DNA of 64,000 bases from positions 124,001 through 188,000 of the forward strand of contig NZ_JADLQQ010000009.1 of NCBI RefSeq assembly GCF_015477765.1, read 5' to 3'. The notes under the pieces are model-generated. The model did no database searches, was not told where the DNA came from, and saw only the letters and a list, made by a program, of their open reading frames with translations. Both the position numbers and the translations under genes were made by a program. Position 1 is the first letter of the stretch, and each line of letters starts with the position of its first letter. This document shows positions 43,173 to 50,999 of this stretch, piece by piece. The DNA comes from Nocardia transvalensis (GTDB lineage: Bacteria; Actinomycetota; Actinomycetes; Mycobacteriales; Mycobacteriaceae).

Positions 43173-43455
43173 AGCTCACGACAGGTAGTCGCGCCAAAAA
43201 ACATGACACGCTAACTCCTTTCGGGCGCCGCTGACTACGCCATTCTCCGACAGCGCTGGTTCTCGGTTCGTCGTTGTCGAAATGAGTTGGGGTGGGGGTA
43301 TTTTGGTGTGCTGTTTGCGGATGTTGTTGTGATGTCAGTGTTACTCTTTGCGCGAGTGGGGTGGAAGTTCTTACACAGTCTTTTCGGGGTGTGCGGCTGT
43401 GGATTCCGTGAAGGCTTATTCCATATTGGCGCACAAGTGGATAGCGAGGGTAACG

Positions 43456-44340
43456 ATGAGCGGGTCGACACTTGCCAGTAGGGCGCTCGGGCGGCAGTTG
43501 GTGAAGTTTCGGGAGCGGGCGGGGCTTTCGGAGTATGCCGTTGCCAAGGCTGCCGAGACCTCCCCGCAGACCTATGGGCGGCTCGAGGATGGGCTGAAGC
43601 ACAACGTGACCAACATGATGATCAATGCCATCTGCGACAAGTTGAGGGTCAGTGACAGCGAACGACGGTTGCTGCTGGGGCTCGCAGAGGAGGTCAGAAA
43701 GGAGCGAAAGTCTGAGGGAAAATGGTGGCGCCCATATATCGATGAGACGCAGACATCCCTCGATCACTACCTAAACTTGGAGCAGCACGCTCGACGTCTG
43801 ACCACCCTGCAAATCGCCATTGTCCCCGGAATGCTCCAGACCTCAGAGTATCGGCGCCAACTCGCGTGGGCCCGAAATCCCCAGTGGACTCCTGAGGAAG
43901 TGGAAAGGCGCGTCGAGTTGGCGGCATTCAGGCAGGAACGGCTCGCTGACCCGCGATTCAAGTTCGATGCATTCCTCTCCGAGATGATCCTTCGGCAGCA
44001 AACTGGCGGTCCTGGAGTAATGGAAGATCAGTTGCGCCATCTCCTCGAGGTCGGTGAGCTTCGGAACGTATCGATCCGCATCGTCCCGTTCAGTGCGACG
44101 AATCCCATTGCGTTGCTTGCTAATTCGTTCGTATACCTGGAGTTCGGGCCACTTCCTTCCTCCAAGCTGATCGAGCCCCCGGTCGCCTTCGTAGAGGGGC
44201 ATACCGGTTGCCTGTACCTGGAGAAGGAAAACGAACTCGCGATGTATCAGGATGCGATCGTGCGTATCCGGCGTGTAGCGTTGGAACCAAGCGCAAGCAG
44301 GAATCTTATCCTGGCGGTGGCAAGGGAGTATTCCGAGTGA
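43456..44340 (+). CDS. XRE-family regulator with DUF5753 (Scr1-type)
   Basis: A 294-residue protein. The N-terminal HTH is LGRQLVKFRERAGLSEYAVAKA followed by ETSPQTYGRLEDG. The rest is the DUF5753 domain (HARRLTTLQIAIVPGMLQTS and YRRQLAW, FDAFLSEMILRQQTGGPGVM, LANSFVYLEF). Such proteins pair with DUF397 partners in actinobacteria and resemble Scr1-type antitoxin/regulators. ATG 43456 has GAGGG upstream. The GC content of gene and leader is visibly lower than the flanks, a sign of transfer. It overlaps the DUF397 gene by 4 bp. Confidence 0.9.
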   Translation: MSGSTLASRALGRQLVKFRERAGLSEYAVAKAAETSPQTYGRLEDGLKHNVTNMMINAICDKLRVSDSERRLLLGLAEEVRKERKSEGKWWRPYIDETQTSLDHYLNLEQHARRLTTLQIAIVPGMLQTSEYRRQLAWARNPQWTPEEVERRVELAAFRQERLADPRFKFDAFLSEMILRQQTGGPGVMEDQLRHLLEVGELRNVSIRIVPFSATNPIALLANSFVYLEFGPLPSSKLIEPPVAFVEGHTGCLYLEKENELAMYQDAIVRIRRVALEPSASRNLILAVAREYSE

Positions 44341-44543
44341 TCAGCGACCTATCGACGGCTGCATGGTTTAAGTCCAGCCGTAGCCAGCCCAATGGCGAAT
44401 GTGTAGAGGTTGCATACCTCGACGCGGGCAGGGTTGGCGTTCGAGACTCCAAGAACCCGACCGGCCCCGCGCTCGTCTTCTCCGCAGGAGAGTGGGACGC
44501 CTTCACGTCGGGCATCAAGGGTGGGAAGTTCGACCGAGCCTAG
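44337..44543 (+). CDS. DUF397 small protein
   Basis: A 68-residue DUF397 protein with the diagnostic WFKSSRSQPNGECVEVAYLD and VGVRDSKNPTGPALVFSAGEW. The GTG at 44337 overlaps the XRE gene stop (GTGA), the usual arrangement of these pairs. In Streptomyces, DUF397 partners bind and modulate the XRE/DUF5753 protein; toxin-antitoxin behaviour is reported for some pairs. The role here is not known. Confidence 0.92.
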   Translation: MISDLSTAAWFKSSRSQPNGECVEVAYLDAGRVGVRDSKNPTGPALVFSAGEWDAFTSGIKGGKFDRA

Positions 44544-44570
44544 GGTTCAGGTGGCGCGAGCGAAAATCGT

Positions 44571-44599
44571 GTGACTCCAGCTCGTGCCCTGGCTAACAT
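44571..44599 (+). promoter_or_regulatory. Promoter of the T-box/aspartyl-tRNA synthetase unit
   Basis: A -35 like GTGACT (44571-44576) and a -10 TAACAT (44594-44599) are separated by 17 bp. The predicted start near 44606 falls right at the base of the riboswitch Stem I, which supports both calls. Confidence 0.6.
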
Positions 44600-44605
44600 C
44601 GCGAT

Positions 44606-44760
44606 ACGCGGTGATGACGAGCGTGACGAACTCCGAGCCGCGGCGGCCGGTCACCGCTGGAAAATCGACCACTAGAGGCGGCAGAGATCTGCCGTGAAGG
44701 TGCGGTGGCACCGCGACCACCCATCGCCCGCACCTCCCGGGGCTGGAGACCAGGAGGTGA
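44606..44760 (+). promoter_or_regulatory. Translational T-box riboswitch
   Basis: Stem I is closed by GCGGTGA (44608-44614) and TCACCGC (44651-44657). A hairpin inside presents a loop with GAC (Asp codon, 44625-44627). A Stem III-like hairpin CGGCAG/CTGCCG follows. The T-box GCGGTGGCACCGCG matches 12 of 14 consensus positions; its variable base is C (44709), which pairs with the G discriminator of tRNA-Asp/Asn. AGGTGCG (44698-44704) can pair with CGCACCT (44729-44735). Alternatively CACCTCC (44731-44737) pairs with GGAGGTG (44753-44759), hiding the ribosome site. This is the antisequestrator/sequestrator switch of actinobacterial translational T-boxes. Confidence 0.82.
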
Positions 44761-44765
44761 TGACG

Positions 44766-46049
44766 GTGGAACGCACATTGTGTTCGGAGCTACCCGCGAC
44801 GACGGGGCCGGTAACCGTGGCGGGATGGATACATCGGCGTCGCACCCTCGCGAGCGTCGTATTCGTGGTGGTGCGTGACAGGTCCGGGTTCGCACAAGTC
44901 GTCGTGGACGATTCCGCTGTGCGCGAGCAGGTTTCGGCGCTGCCGGAGGAGACGACGGTGCGCGTGCGGGGGACGGCGGTGGCGAACACGAAGGCGCCCG
45001 GCGGGGTCGAGATCGTCGATCCCGTCATTCAGCCGCTCGGCGCGCCGTCGCAGCCGCAACCGGTGGATCTGTGGCGTCCGACGCTCCATGCCACCCTGCC
45101 GACTCTGCTCGACCATGCCGCGCTGACGTGGCGGCATCCGTCCCGGCGAGCGGTGTGGCAGATCGCCGCCGCGACCCTGGCGGGCTTCCGGAGTCATCTG
45201 GACGGCCTGGGGTTCACCGAGGTGACCACGCCGAAGATCGTCGGGCAGACCACCGAATCCGGCGCGAATGTGTTCTCGCTCAACTACTTCGGTACCGACG
45301 CCTATCTCGCCCAGTCGCCGCAGCTGTACAAGCAGATGCTCACCGGAGTGTTCGAGCGGGTATACGAGGTGGGGCCGGTGTTTCGCGCGGAACCGCACGA
45401 CACCACTCGGCATCTGGCCGAATATGTCTCTCTCGATGTCGAATTCGGGTTCATCGATGACCATCGAGACGTTCTCGCCATGCTCCGCGGCGTTCTCGCG
45501 GCGATGGTCGACGCTGTGCGGGAAAAGGCCTCGGCCGCAGTGGAATTACTGAGCGCCTCGCTGCCCGCGGTGCCCGAGAGCATCCCGGTTCTGCACTTCC
45601 GGGAGGCGCTGAGGCTCGTCGGTGCGCCGGAAGACGAACCCGACCTGGCGCCCGAGCACGAAAGGGTTCTGGGAGCCTGGGCGAAGTCGCGGTTCGGCTC
45701 GGATTTCCTTGCCGTAGAGGGCTATCCGGCGGTCAAGCGTCCGTTCTACACCCATCCGCAGCCCGGTGACGCGCGCTGGACCAACTCCTTCGACCTGCTG
45801 TTCCGCGGGGTCGAATTGGTCACCGGCGGCCAGCGACTGCACAACCACGCCGACTACCTGGCGGCCCTGTCGAGGCGCGGCGAAGACCCGGCGGACTACG
45901 CGCCCTACCTCGAGGCCATGAGCCACGGCATGCCGCCGCACGGCGGCTTCGCCATCGGATTGGAACGGTTCGTCGCCCGGCTGCTCGGGCTCGACAACGT
46001 CCGCTACGCCACGCTGTTCCCGCGCGACATCCACCGGCTGAGCCCGTAA
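44766..46049 (+). CDS. aspS2: Archaeal-type aspartyl-tRNA synthetase, probably non-discriminating
   Basis: A 427-residue class IIb synthetase of the short archaeal/eukaryotic type, lacking the bacterial GAD insertion domain. The N-terminal OB fold is AGWIHRRRTLASVVFVVVRD; the core has motif 2 GPVFRAEPHDTTRHLAEYVS, GGQRLHNHADYL, and motif 3 GGFAIGLERFVARLLG. His23 and Pro78 match the residues linked to relaxed tRNA-Asp/tRNA-Asn recognition. GTG 44766 is chosen because AGGAGG lies 8 bp upstream; ATG 44760 is too close to it. The T-box before it should raise translation when its tRNA is uncharged. It is probably a second AspRS beside a housekeeping copy elsewhere. Confidence 0.9.
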   Translation: MERTLCSELPATTGPVTVAGWIHRRRTLASVVFVVVRDRSGFAQVVVDDSAVREQVSALPEETTVRVRGTAVANTKAPGGVEIVDPVIQPLGAPSQPQPVDLWRPTLHATLPTLLDHAALTWRHPSRRAVWQIAAATLAGFRSHLDGLGFTEVTTPKIVGQTTESGANVFSLNYFGTDAYLAQSPQLYKQMLTGVFERVYEVGPVFRAEPHDTTRHLAEYVSLDVEFGFIDDHRDVLAMLRGVLAAMVDAVREKASAAVELLSASLPAVPESIPVLHFREALRLVGAPEDEPDLAPEHERVLGAWAKSRFGSDFLAVEGYPAVKRPFYTHPQPGDARWTNSFDLLFRGVELVTGGQRLHNHADYLAALSRRGEDPADYAPYLEAMSHGMPPHGGFAIGLERFVARLLGLDNVRYATLFPRDIHRLSP

Positions 46050-46279
46050 CCCTCGCCTGCTCGGCGGCATGGTGTGCGGAAAACCATGTCGCCGATCAGT
46101 GGTGATCTTGTTACCCTCGGATCGTGCATTTGTACTTCCTCTGATACCTCCGGGCCCGCTTCGCCTCGGCGAATGCGGACGGCCCCGCACCGATGCCCTG
46201 TCGCGCCGTGAGCGCGCCATTCATCGACTAGGGCACACCCTTTCCCGCTGCCGCGGATGCCGTGTGCCCGGAGGAAGAC

Positions 46280-47929
46280 ATGACCATCTGGACTCATCCT
46301 GCCCGTGAGCGGGCGCAATTGACCTGTTCGAACGTGCGCGTCGAGCGCGGTGAGCGCACCGTGCTGGACGGGGTCGACATGACGGTGTCGCCGCGCTCGC
46401 GGTGGGGGATCGTCGGCGAGAACGGGCGCGGAAAATCCACGCTGCTGCACGTCCTGGCCGGAATTCTCACGCCCGACGCGGGCACCGTGCAGCGCGTCGG
46501 CACGCTCGCGCTGGCCACCCAGGAGATGCCCGATCACGACGAGCGCACCATCGGCGATGTCGTCGACGAACAGCTGGCGGCCGCTCGGGCGGCCATGGCA
46601 CGTCTGGACGCGGCGACCGTCGCGCTCACCGAGGAGCGGCCCGGCGCGGACCGGGAGTACAGCGACGCACTCGATCTCGCGCAACTGCTCGATGCGTGGG
46701 ACGCCGACCGGCGCGTGGACGTGGCGCTGGAAGGACTCGGGGCGATTACCGACCGGGAACGCCCGCTGGCCACCCTGTCGGTGGGGCAGCGCTATCGCGT
46801 GCGCCTGGCCGTTCTCCTCGCCGCCGGAGACGACTTCCTGCTGCTGGACGAGCCGACCAACCATCTCGATCGGGCCGCTCTGGAGTTCCTCACCGCTCGG
46901 CTGCGCGCCTTCCCGGGTGGTGTGGTCGTGGTGAGTCACGACCGCGCCCTGCTGTCCGACGTCGCGGAGACGATCCTCGATCTGGATCCGACGCGGAACG
47001 GCAAGCCCGGTGTGTACGGGGGCGGCTATGCGGCCTATCGCGAGGGCCGCGAGGCCGAGTTGCTGCGGTGGGAGGCGGAATACAAGCAGCAGCAGGCCGA
47101 GCACGCGCGCTTGGCGCAGGATCTGTCGGCGGCGCAGAACCGCCTCGTCACGGGCTGGCGTCCGGACAAGGGCACGGGCAAGCATGCGCGCGCCAGCCGG
47201 GCCGGGGCGCTGGCGCGTGCGGTACACCGCCGTCAGGACGAACTCGAGCGCCACCGCATCACCGCGCCGAGACCACCGCAACGATTCACCATGCCCGAGT
47301 TGCCATCTCGGCCCGGCGTCACGCTGGTGCGGGCCGAGAGCGTGACGGTGACGGGACGGCTGGCCCGGCCGGTCGAGGTGTCGCTGGACTCCGGCGACCG
47401 TCTGGTGATCAGCGGCCCCAACGGCGCGGGCAAGTCGACGCTGTTGGCGTTGCTGGCCGGAACCCTCACGCCCACAACCGGAGTGATGCACCGGGCCCGC
47501 AAGGCACGAGTGCAACTGCTGCACCAGGAATCGTCGCGTCCGCTGCACCGCCGGGCTCGCGAGGTGTACTCGGCGCATATCGCGCAGCTGGTGTCGGCGG
47601 GGCTGCTCGCCGAGAGTGAGGTCGTCGGTCTGTCCTCGCTGGGCTTACTGTCCTCGCGCGAGGCGAACAAACCGATCGGCGAACTGTCCATGGGGCAGCA
47701 GCGCCGCCTCGACCTCGCCTGCGCCCTGGCCAGTCGTCCCCACGCCCTGCTGCTGGACGAGCCCACCAACCACCTGTCCATCGCCCTGGTCGACGAACTC
47801 ACCGAGGCTCTCGAGGCAACTCCGGCCGCCATAGTCGTGGCCACCCACGACCGCCAACTGCAACGAGATGTCCAGAGCTGGCCTCGCCTCGACCTACCGA
47901 GCGGTGTGCCGACCTCGGTGCGGTCGTGA
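46280..47929 (+). CDS. ABC-F family ATPase, antibiotic-resistance type
   Basis: A 549-residue soluble protein with two ABC domains. Domain 1 has Walker A GENGRGKST, signature LSVGQRYRV and Walker B FLLLDEPTNHLD; domain 2 has GPNGAGKST, LSMGQQRRL and LLLDEPTNHLS. A charged linker (WEAEYKQQQAEHARLAQDLS) lies between them. There are no membrane helices. ABC-F proteins of this shape displace macrolides, lincosamides, streptogramins or pleuromutilins from the ribosome. ATG 46280 has GGAGGAAG upstream. The 230-bp leader may regulate it. Confidence 0.9.
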   Translation: MTIWTHPARERAQLTCSNVRVERGERTVLDGVDMTVSPRSRWGIVGENGRGKSTLLHVLAGILTPDAGTVQRVGTLALATQEMPDHDERTIGDVVDEQLAAARAAMARLDAATVALTEERPGADREYSDALDLAQLLDAWDADRRVDVALEGLGAITDRERPLATLSVGQRYRVRLAVLLAAGDDFLLLDEPTNHLDRAALEFLTARLRAFPGGVVVVSHDRALLSDVAETILDLDPTRNGKPGVYGGGYAAYREGREAELLRWEAEYKQQQAEHARLAQDLSAAQNRLVTGWRPDKGTGKHARASRAGALARAVHRRQDELERHRITAPRPPQRFTMPELPSRPGVTLVRAESVTVTGRLARPVEVSLDSGDRLVISGPNGAGKSTLLALLAGTLTPTTGVMHRARKARVQLLHQESSRPLHRRAREVYSAHIAQLVSAGLLAESEVVGLSSLGLLSSREANKPIGELSMGQQRRLDLACALASRPHALLLDEPTNHLSIALVDELTEALEATPAAIVVATHDRQLQRDVQSWPRLDLPSGVPTSVRS

Positions 47930-48051
47930 TCCGAGCTGGGCCGGAGGCAAAGGCCAACGACTGAGGACGATTTCGCGCTGTGCCGTAACGATCATCGATG
48001 GCAATCTCGATCTGTCGGATAAGGGTTGGGACCACAGACAGGGGGATCGCC

Positions 48052-48402
48052 GTGGATGTGCTGTTGCGATTGAATCAAGACCGGACGGAGGAAGTCCTCG
48101 CACTGTACGAGTGGTTGCGTCGGGAGCCCGAATTCCGCGGTCGAGTGCGGTTGCTGGGCGGCGGACCGGAACCCGGTGAGATGGGGGCGGTCACCGATAT
48201 CCTTCTCGTCGCCCTCGGCGGTGGTGGCGCGCTCACGATGCTGGCTTCGTCGCTGAAGGTGTTCTTCGCGCAGCCGCGGCGGTCCGATCTGGAGATCACG
48301 ATCGAAACTCCTGAGGGCCGCCGGATTTCGGTTACTGCCGAACGGGTCGCCGATCCCGAGGCCCTGGTCCGGCAGGTGCTGGAACACGGCGACGCGGAAT
48401 GA
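48052..48402 (+). CDS. EACC1-type effector-associated constant component
   Basis: A 116-residue protein. It has an N-terminal strand-helix region (VLLRLNQDRTEEVLALYEWL, then RREPEFRGRV), a hydrophobic helix (TDILLVALGGGGALTMLA) and a C-terminal strand region (SDLEITIETPEGRRISVTAE). This matches the EACC1 family, described as a constant partner of diverse effectors in actinobacterial NTP-dependent conflict systems. GTG 48052 has GGGGGAT before it. Its stop overlaps the caspase gene start (ATGA), so the two are co-translated. Confidence 0.8.
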   Translation: MDVLLRLNQDRTEEVLALYEWLRREPEFRGRVRLLGGGPEPGEMGAVTDILLVALGGGGALTMLASSLKVFFAQPRRSDLEITIETPEGRRISVTAERVADPEALVRQVLEHGDAE

Positions 48403-50999
48403 CCGGTGTGCCGGATGCGATGAGTTCGCGAGTCGTGCTCATCGGCTGCAGTCGGTACGACGAGCTTCCCGACTTGCCCACCGTCCGCAACAACATCGGC
48501 GGGCTCGCCGCCATTTTCCGGGATCCGGGAGTATGGGGAATCCCGCGGGAGAACTGTAGGGTCGTTCCGAATCCGACCACTGCGTGCGATCTGATCGACC
48601 CGATCACCGTCGCCGCTGAGCAGGCCGCCGACACGCTGCTGGTGTACTACGCAGGTCACGGTCTGGTCGATCGCACGGGGGAGTTGCATCTCACCCTGCG
48701 GGATTCGGTCCCGGGCCGATCGCACACCCAGGTTCCGTTCCAGTGGGTGCGAGATCCTATCAGCGACAGCGGTGCGCGCCGCCGGATCATCATCCTCGAC
48801 TGCTGCTACAGCGGGCTGGTGGCAAACGGGACGACGCTGGGCACGATCGACCACTACGCCGAACAGGCGGCCGTGGAAGGGTCGTTCGTGCTCACCGCCA
48901 CCTCGGCCAATCGCTTGGCCCTGGCACCCGCGGATCGCAGGTATACGGCCTTCACAGGTGAATTCATCGAGGTCCTCGGTGAAGGCCTCGGCGGTGCTGC
49001 CGAGCTGATCAGTCTCACCGAGGTCTATCGCAACGTCCGGGCGCGGCTGGTGTCACAGTCCATGCCACTGCCGCAGACCCGCGATCAAAACGATATCGGT
49101 AGCCGAACCTTGTTCCGGAACAAGGCCTTTCGGCCCGAGAACGCTCACCGGCCGATCAGTGCCGAGCGGCGGGACGCGGAAAGCCTTGCCGCCCTGCGAT
49201 ACGTCCGCACCGCGGTGCTGCGCGCATCCGCCGGTTTCCTGCGCCGGGAGGAACTGCCCACCCACGACCGGCTGTATGTGCCGCGCCTGGTCGACCGGCA
49301 CATAGCGACGGCGATTCAGGCACTCAGCCCCGGCAACCTGCGCCGTACCCAGCGCACCGACAAGGCCAATCCCAGTCAGTTGGTCGACCGGCAGTCGCCG
49401 CCTCAATTCATCGTGTTCTCCGACGGCCCCGGCTCGGGGAAGACGATGCTGGCCGTGCAGCTGTCGCGCGGGGCCGGCGGCGCCCTGCTCCGCCAGGCCG
49501 AGGGGCCGGTTGCCGCCCATCTCCGTTCCGTACTGGGCGATTTCGGCACCGATTTCGGACTGGCGGCGCTGACGGCCGCTCGGGTTCCGATCGTCTATGT
49601 GCTGGACGGGCTGGATCGTGCCGATCATCGCACGGAACAGAAGAACATCATCGATCTGTTCCGGTTCATCGACCGAGAACTCAATCCGCTGGCCCGCGCC
49701 AACGGCCTGCTGGCCTTCCCGCTGACCGTGATGTTCACCGTCCGTGACGACCGGTGGGATCGGTGGTTCACCGTGTTCGAGGGACGCCGGTTGGTCCAGC
49801 TCCGGTGCCGGGCGTCCCGGTTCACCTCCGAGGAGTTCGGCCACGCCCTGCAGCGGTACGAATCGGTCTACGACTATCACCTGGCCGGGCGCCTGCCCGC
49901 CTATGTCGCGGCCTCCCTCGCCGTACCCATCAACCTGCGGATCCTGTCCGAATCTCATCAATACGGCGGGCATGTCGACCTGCGAACGCTGCCTGGGGAA
50001 CCGATGCTGGCCACCTACCTGCGCCGGAAGGGCGAACTGGCCGCGCAGTTCCTCGGCAGTAGCGCTGCCCTCGATCTGGTTGGCGCACTCGCCCCGCTCG
50101 CCACGGTGATGGTGGAACGAAAGGCCGCCATGCCACCGCGCGAGGTCCTGTCGGTATTGACGCAGACCCTCGCACTGACACCGGACGAGGCCGACACGGT
50201 GCTGGATCTGTTGATCGGCGAGCGGATTCTGTGGCGGGACGCACGCGGAATCGGGTTCGTCCATCCCGGGCTGGAGGAATATCTGATCGCGGCCGAGGCG
50301 GTGCGGCGGATGACCGAATCGGGCCGGGCCGACCTGCTGGAACGGCTGACAGCCCTCGCGGCGGAGTCCAGGGCCGTCTCGACCACGGCCGTTCGTGCCA
50401 GCGTGAAAGAGGTGGCCTCGGGAAACTCGGATGCCGAGCGGATGGTGGATGAGCACTACCGCACCTCTGCCGTCTACGCCGGCTCCCGAATGGCCGCCCT
50501 GCGCAGCGACATCGCAGCCGGTGGGGTCACCTCGGCGGATGATCTCGAGTCGATCTACGGCAGTCTGGAATCGCTGTCCGCCGAGGACGTGTGGAATGCG
50601 TTCTTCGTCGTCGCCGCGCGCAACAATCGGCAGTCCGCGCAGCAGATCATGCGGGTGTTCACGGTGGCCTGGGATGCCAACGACGGACGGGCCGACCGAT
50701 GGAAGCTGCTGTCCAAACTGCACCGATGCGGCCTGCTGTACCGGGACGACGTCATCCGCCGGGTGCTGCACAGTCCGGTTCCGAGGGAATGGGAAACCCT
50801 GCTCGGCTGGGCCGTTCACGAACCGGAACGGTCGGGGATTCTCGATCGGATAGTGGCCGTAGCGGGTGGATCGCCGACAGAGCTCCTTCCGAGCGGGGCC
50901 GAGTGGGATCAGGTGCGCGGACTGCTGACCGTGCTCGGTTCGGGCACGGTGTATGTGGACGGGCAGCTGTTCAGGGAGCCGACGGCGACGTTCGCATAG
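48399..50999 (+). CDS. Caspase-like protease fused to STAND NTPase
   Basis: An 866-residue protein. The N-terminal C14 peptidase domain (about 10-240) has the catalytic His87 in LVYYAGHG and Cys136 in ILDCCYSG. A linker leads to a P-loop STAND-like NTPase: Walker A SDGPGSGKT with Lys348-Thr349, Walker B VYVLDGLD with Asp403/Asp406, then a winged-helix-like region (about 560-640, GFVHPGLEEYLIAAEA). The C-terminal part (about 650-866) is helical and may be the sensor. The EACC1 partner and this layout fit an EACC1-associated caspase system: an NTPase switch that triggers a suicidal protease on infection or other insult. Confidence 0.88.
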   Translation: MTGVPDAMSSRVVLIGCSRYDELPDLPTVRNNIGGLAAIFRDPGVWGIPRENCRVVPNPTTACDLIDPITVAAEQAADTLLVYYAGHGLVDRTGELHLTLRDSVPGRSHTQVPFQWVRDPISDSGARRRIIILDCCYSGLVANGTTLGTIDHYAEQAAVEGSFVLTATSANRLALAPADRRYTAFTGEFIEVLGEGLGGAAELISLTEVYRNVRARLVSQSMPLPQTRDQNDIGSRTLFRNKAFRPENAHRPISAERRDAESLAALRYVRTAVLRASAGFLRREELPTHDRLYVPRLVDRHIATAIQALSPGNLRRTQRTDKANPSQLVDRQSPPQFIVFSDGPGSGKTMLAVQLSRGAGGALLRQAEGPVAAHLRSVLGDFGTDFGLAALTAARVPIVYVLDGLDRADHRTEQKNIIDLFRFIDRELNPLARANGLLAFPLTVMFTVRDDRWDRWFTVFEGRRLVQLRCRASRFTSEEFGHALQRYESVYDYHLAGRLPAYVAASLAVPINLRILSESHQYGGHVDLRTLPGEPMLATYLRRKGELAAQFLGSSAALDLVGALAPLATVMVERKAAMPPREVLSVLTQTLALTPDEADTVLDLLIGERILWRDARGIGFVHPGLEEYLIAAEAVRRMTESGRADLLERLTALAAESRAVSTTAVRASVKEVASGNSDAERMVDEHYRTSAVYAGSRMAALRSDIAAGGVTSADDLESIYGSLESLSAEDVWNAFFVVAARNNRQSAQQIMRVFTVAWDANDGRADRWKLLSKLHRCGLLYRDDVIRRVLHSPVPREWETLLGWAVHEPERSGILDRIVAVAGGSPTELLPSGAEWDQVRGLLTVLGSGTVYVDGQLFREPTATFA

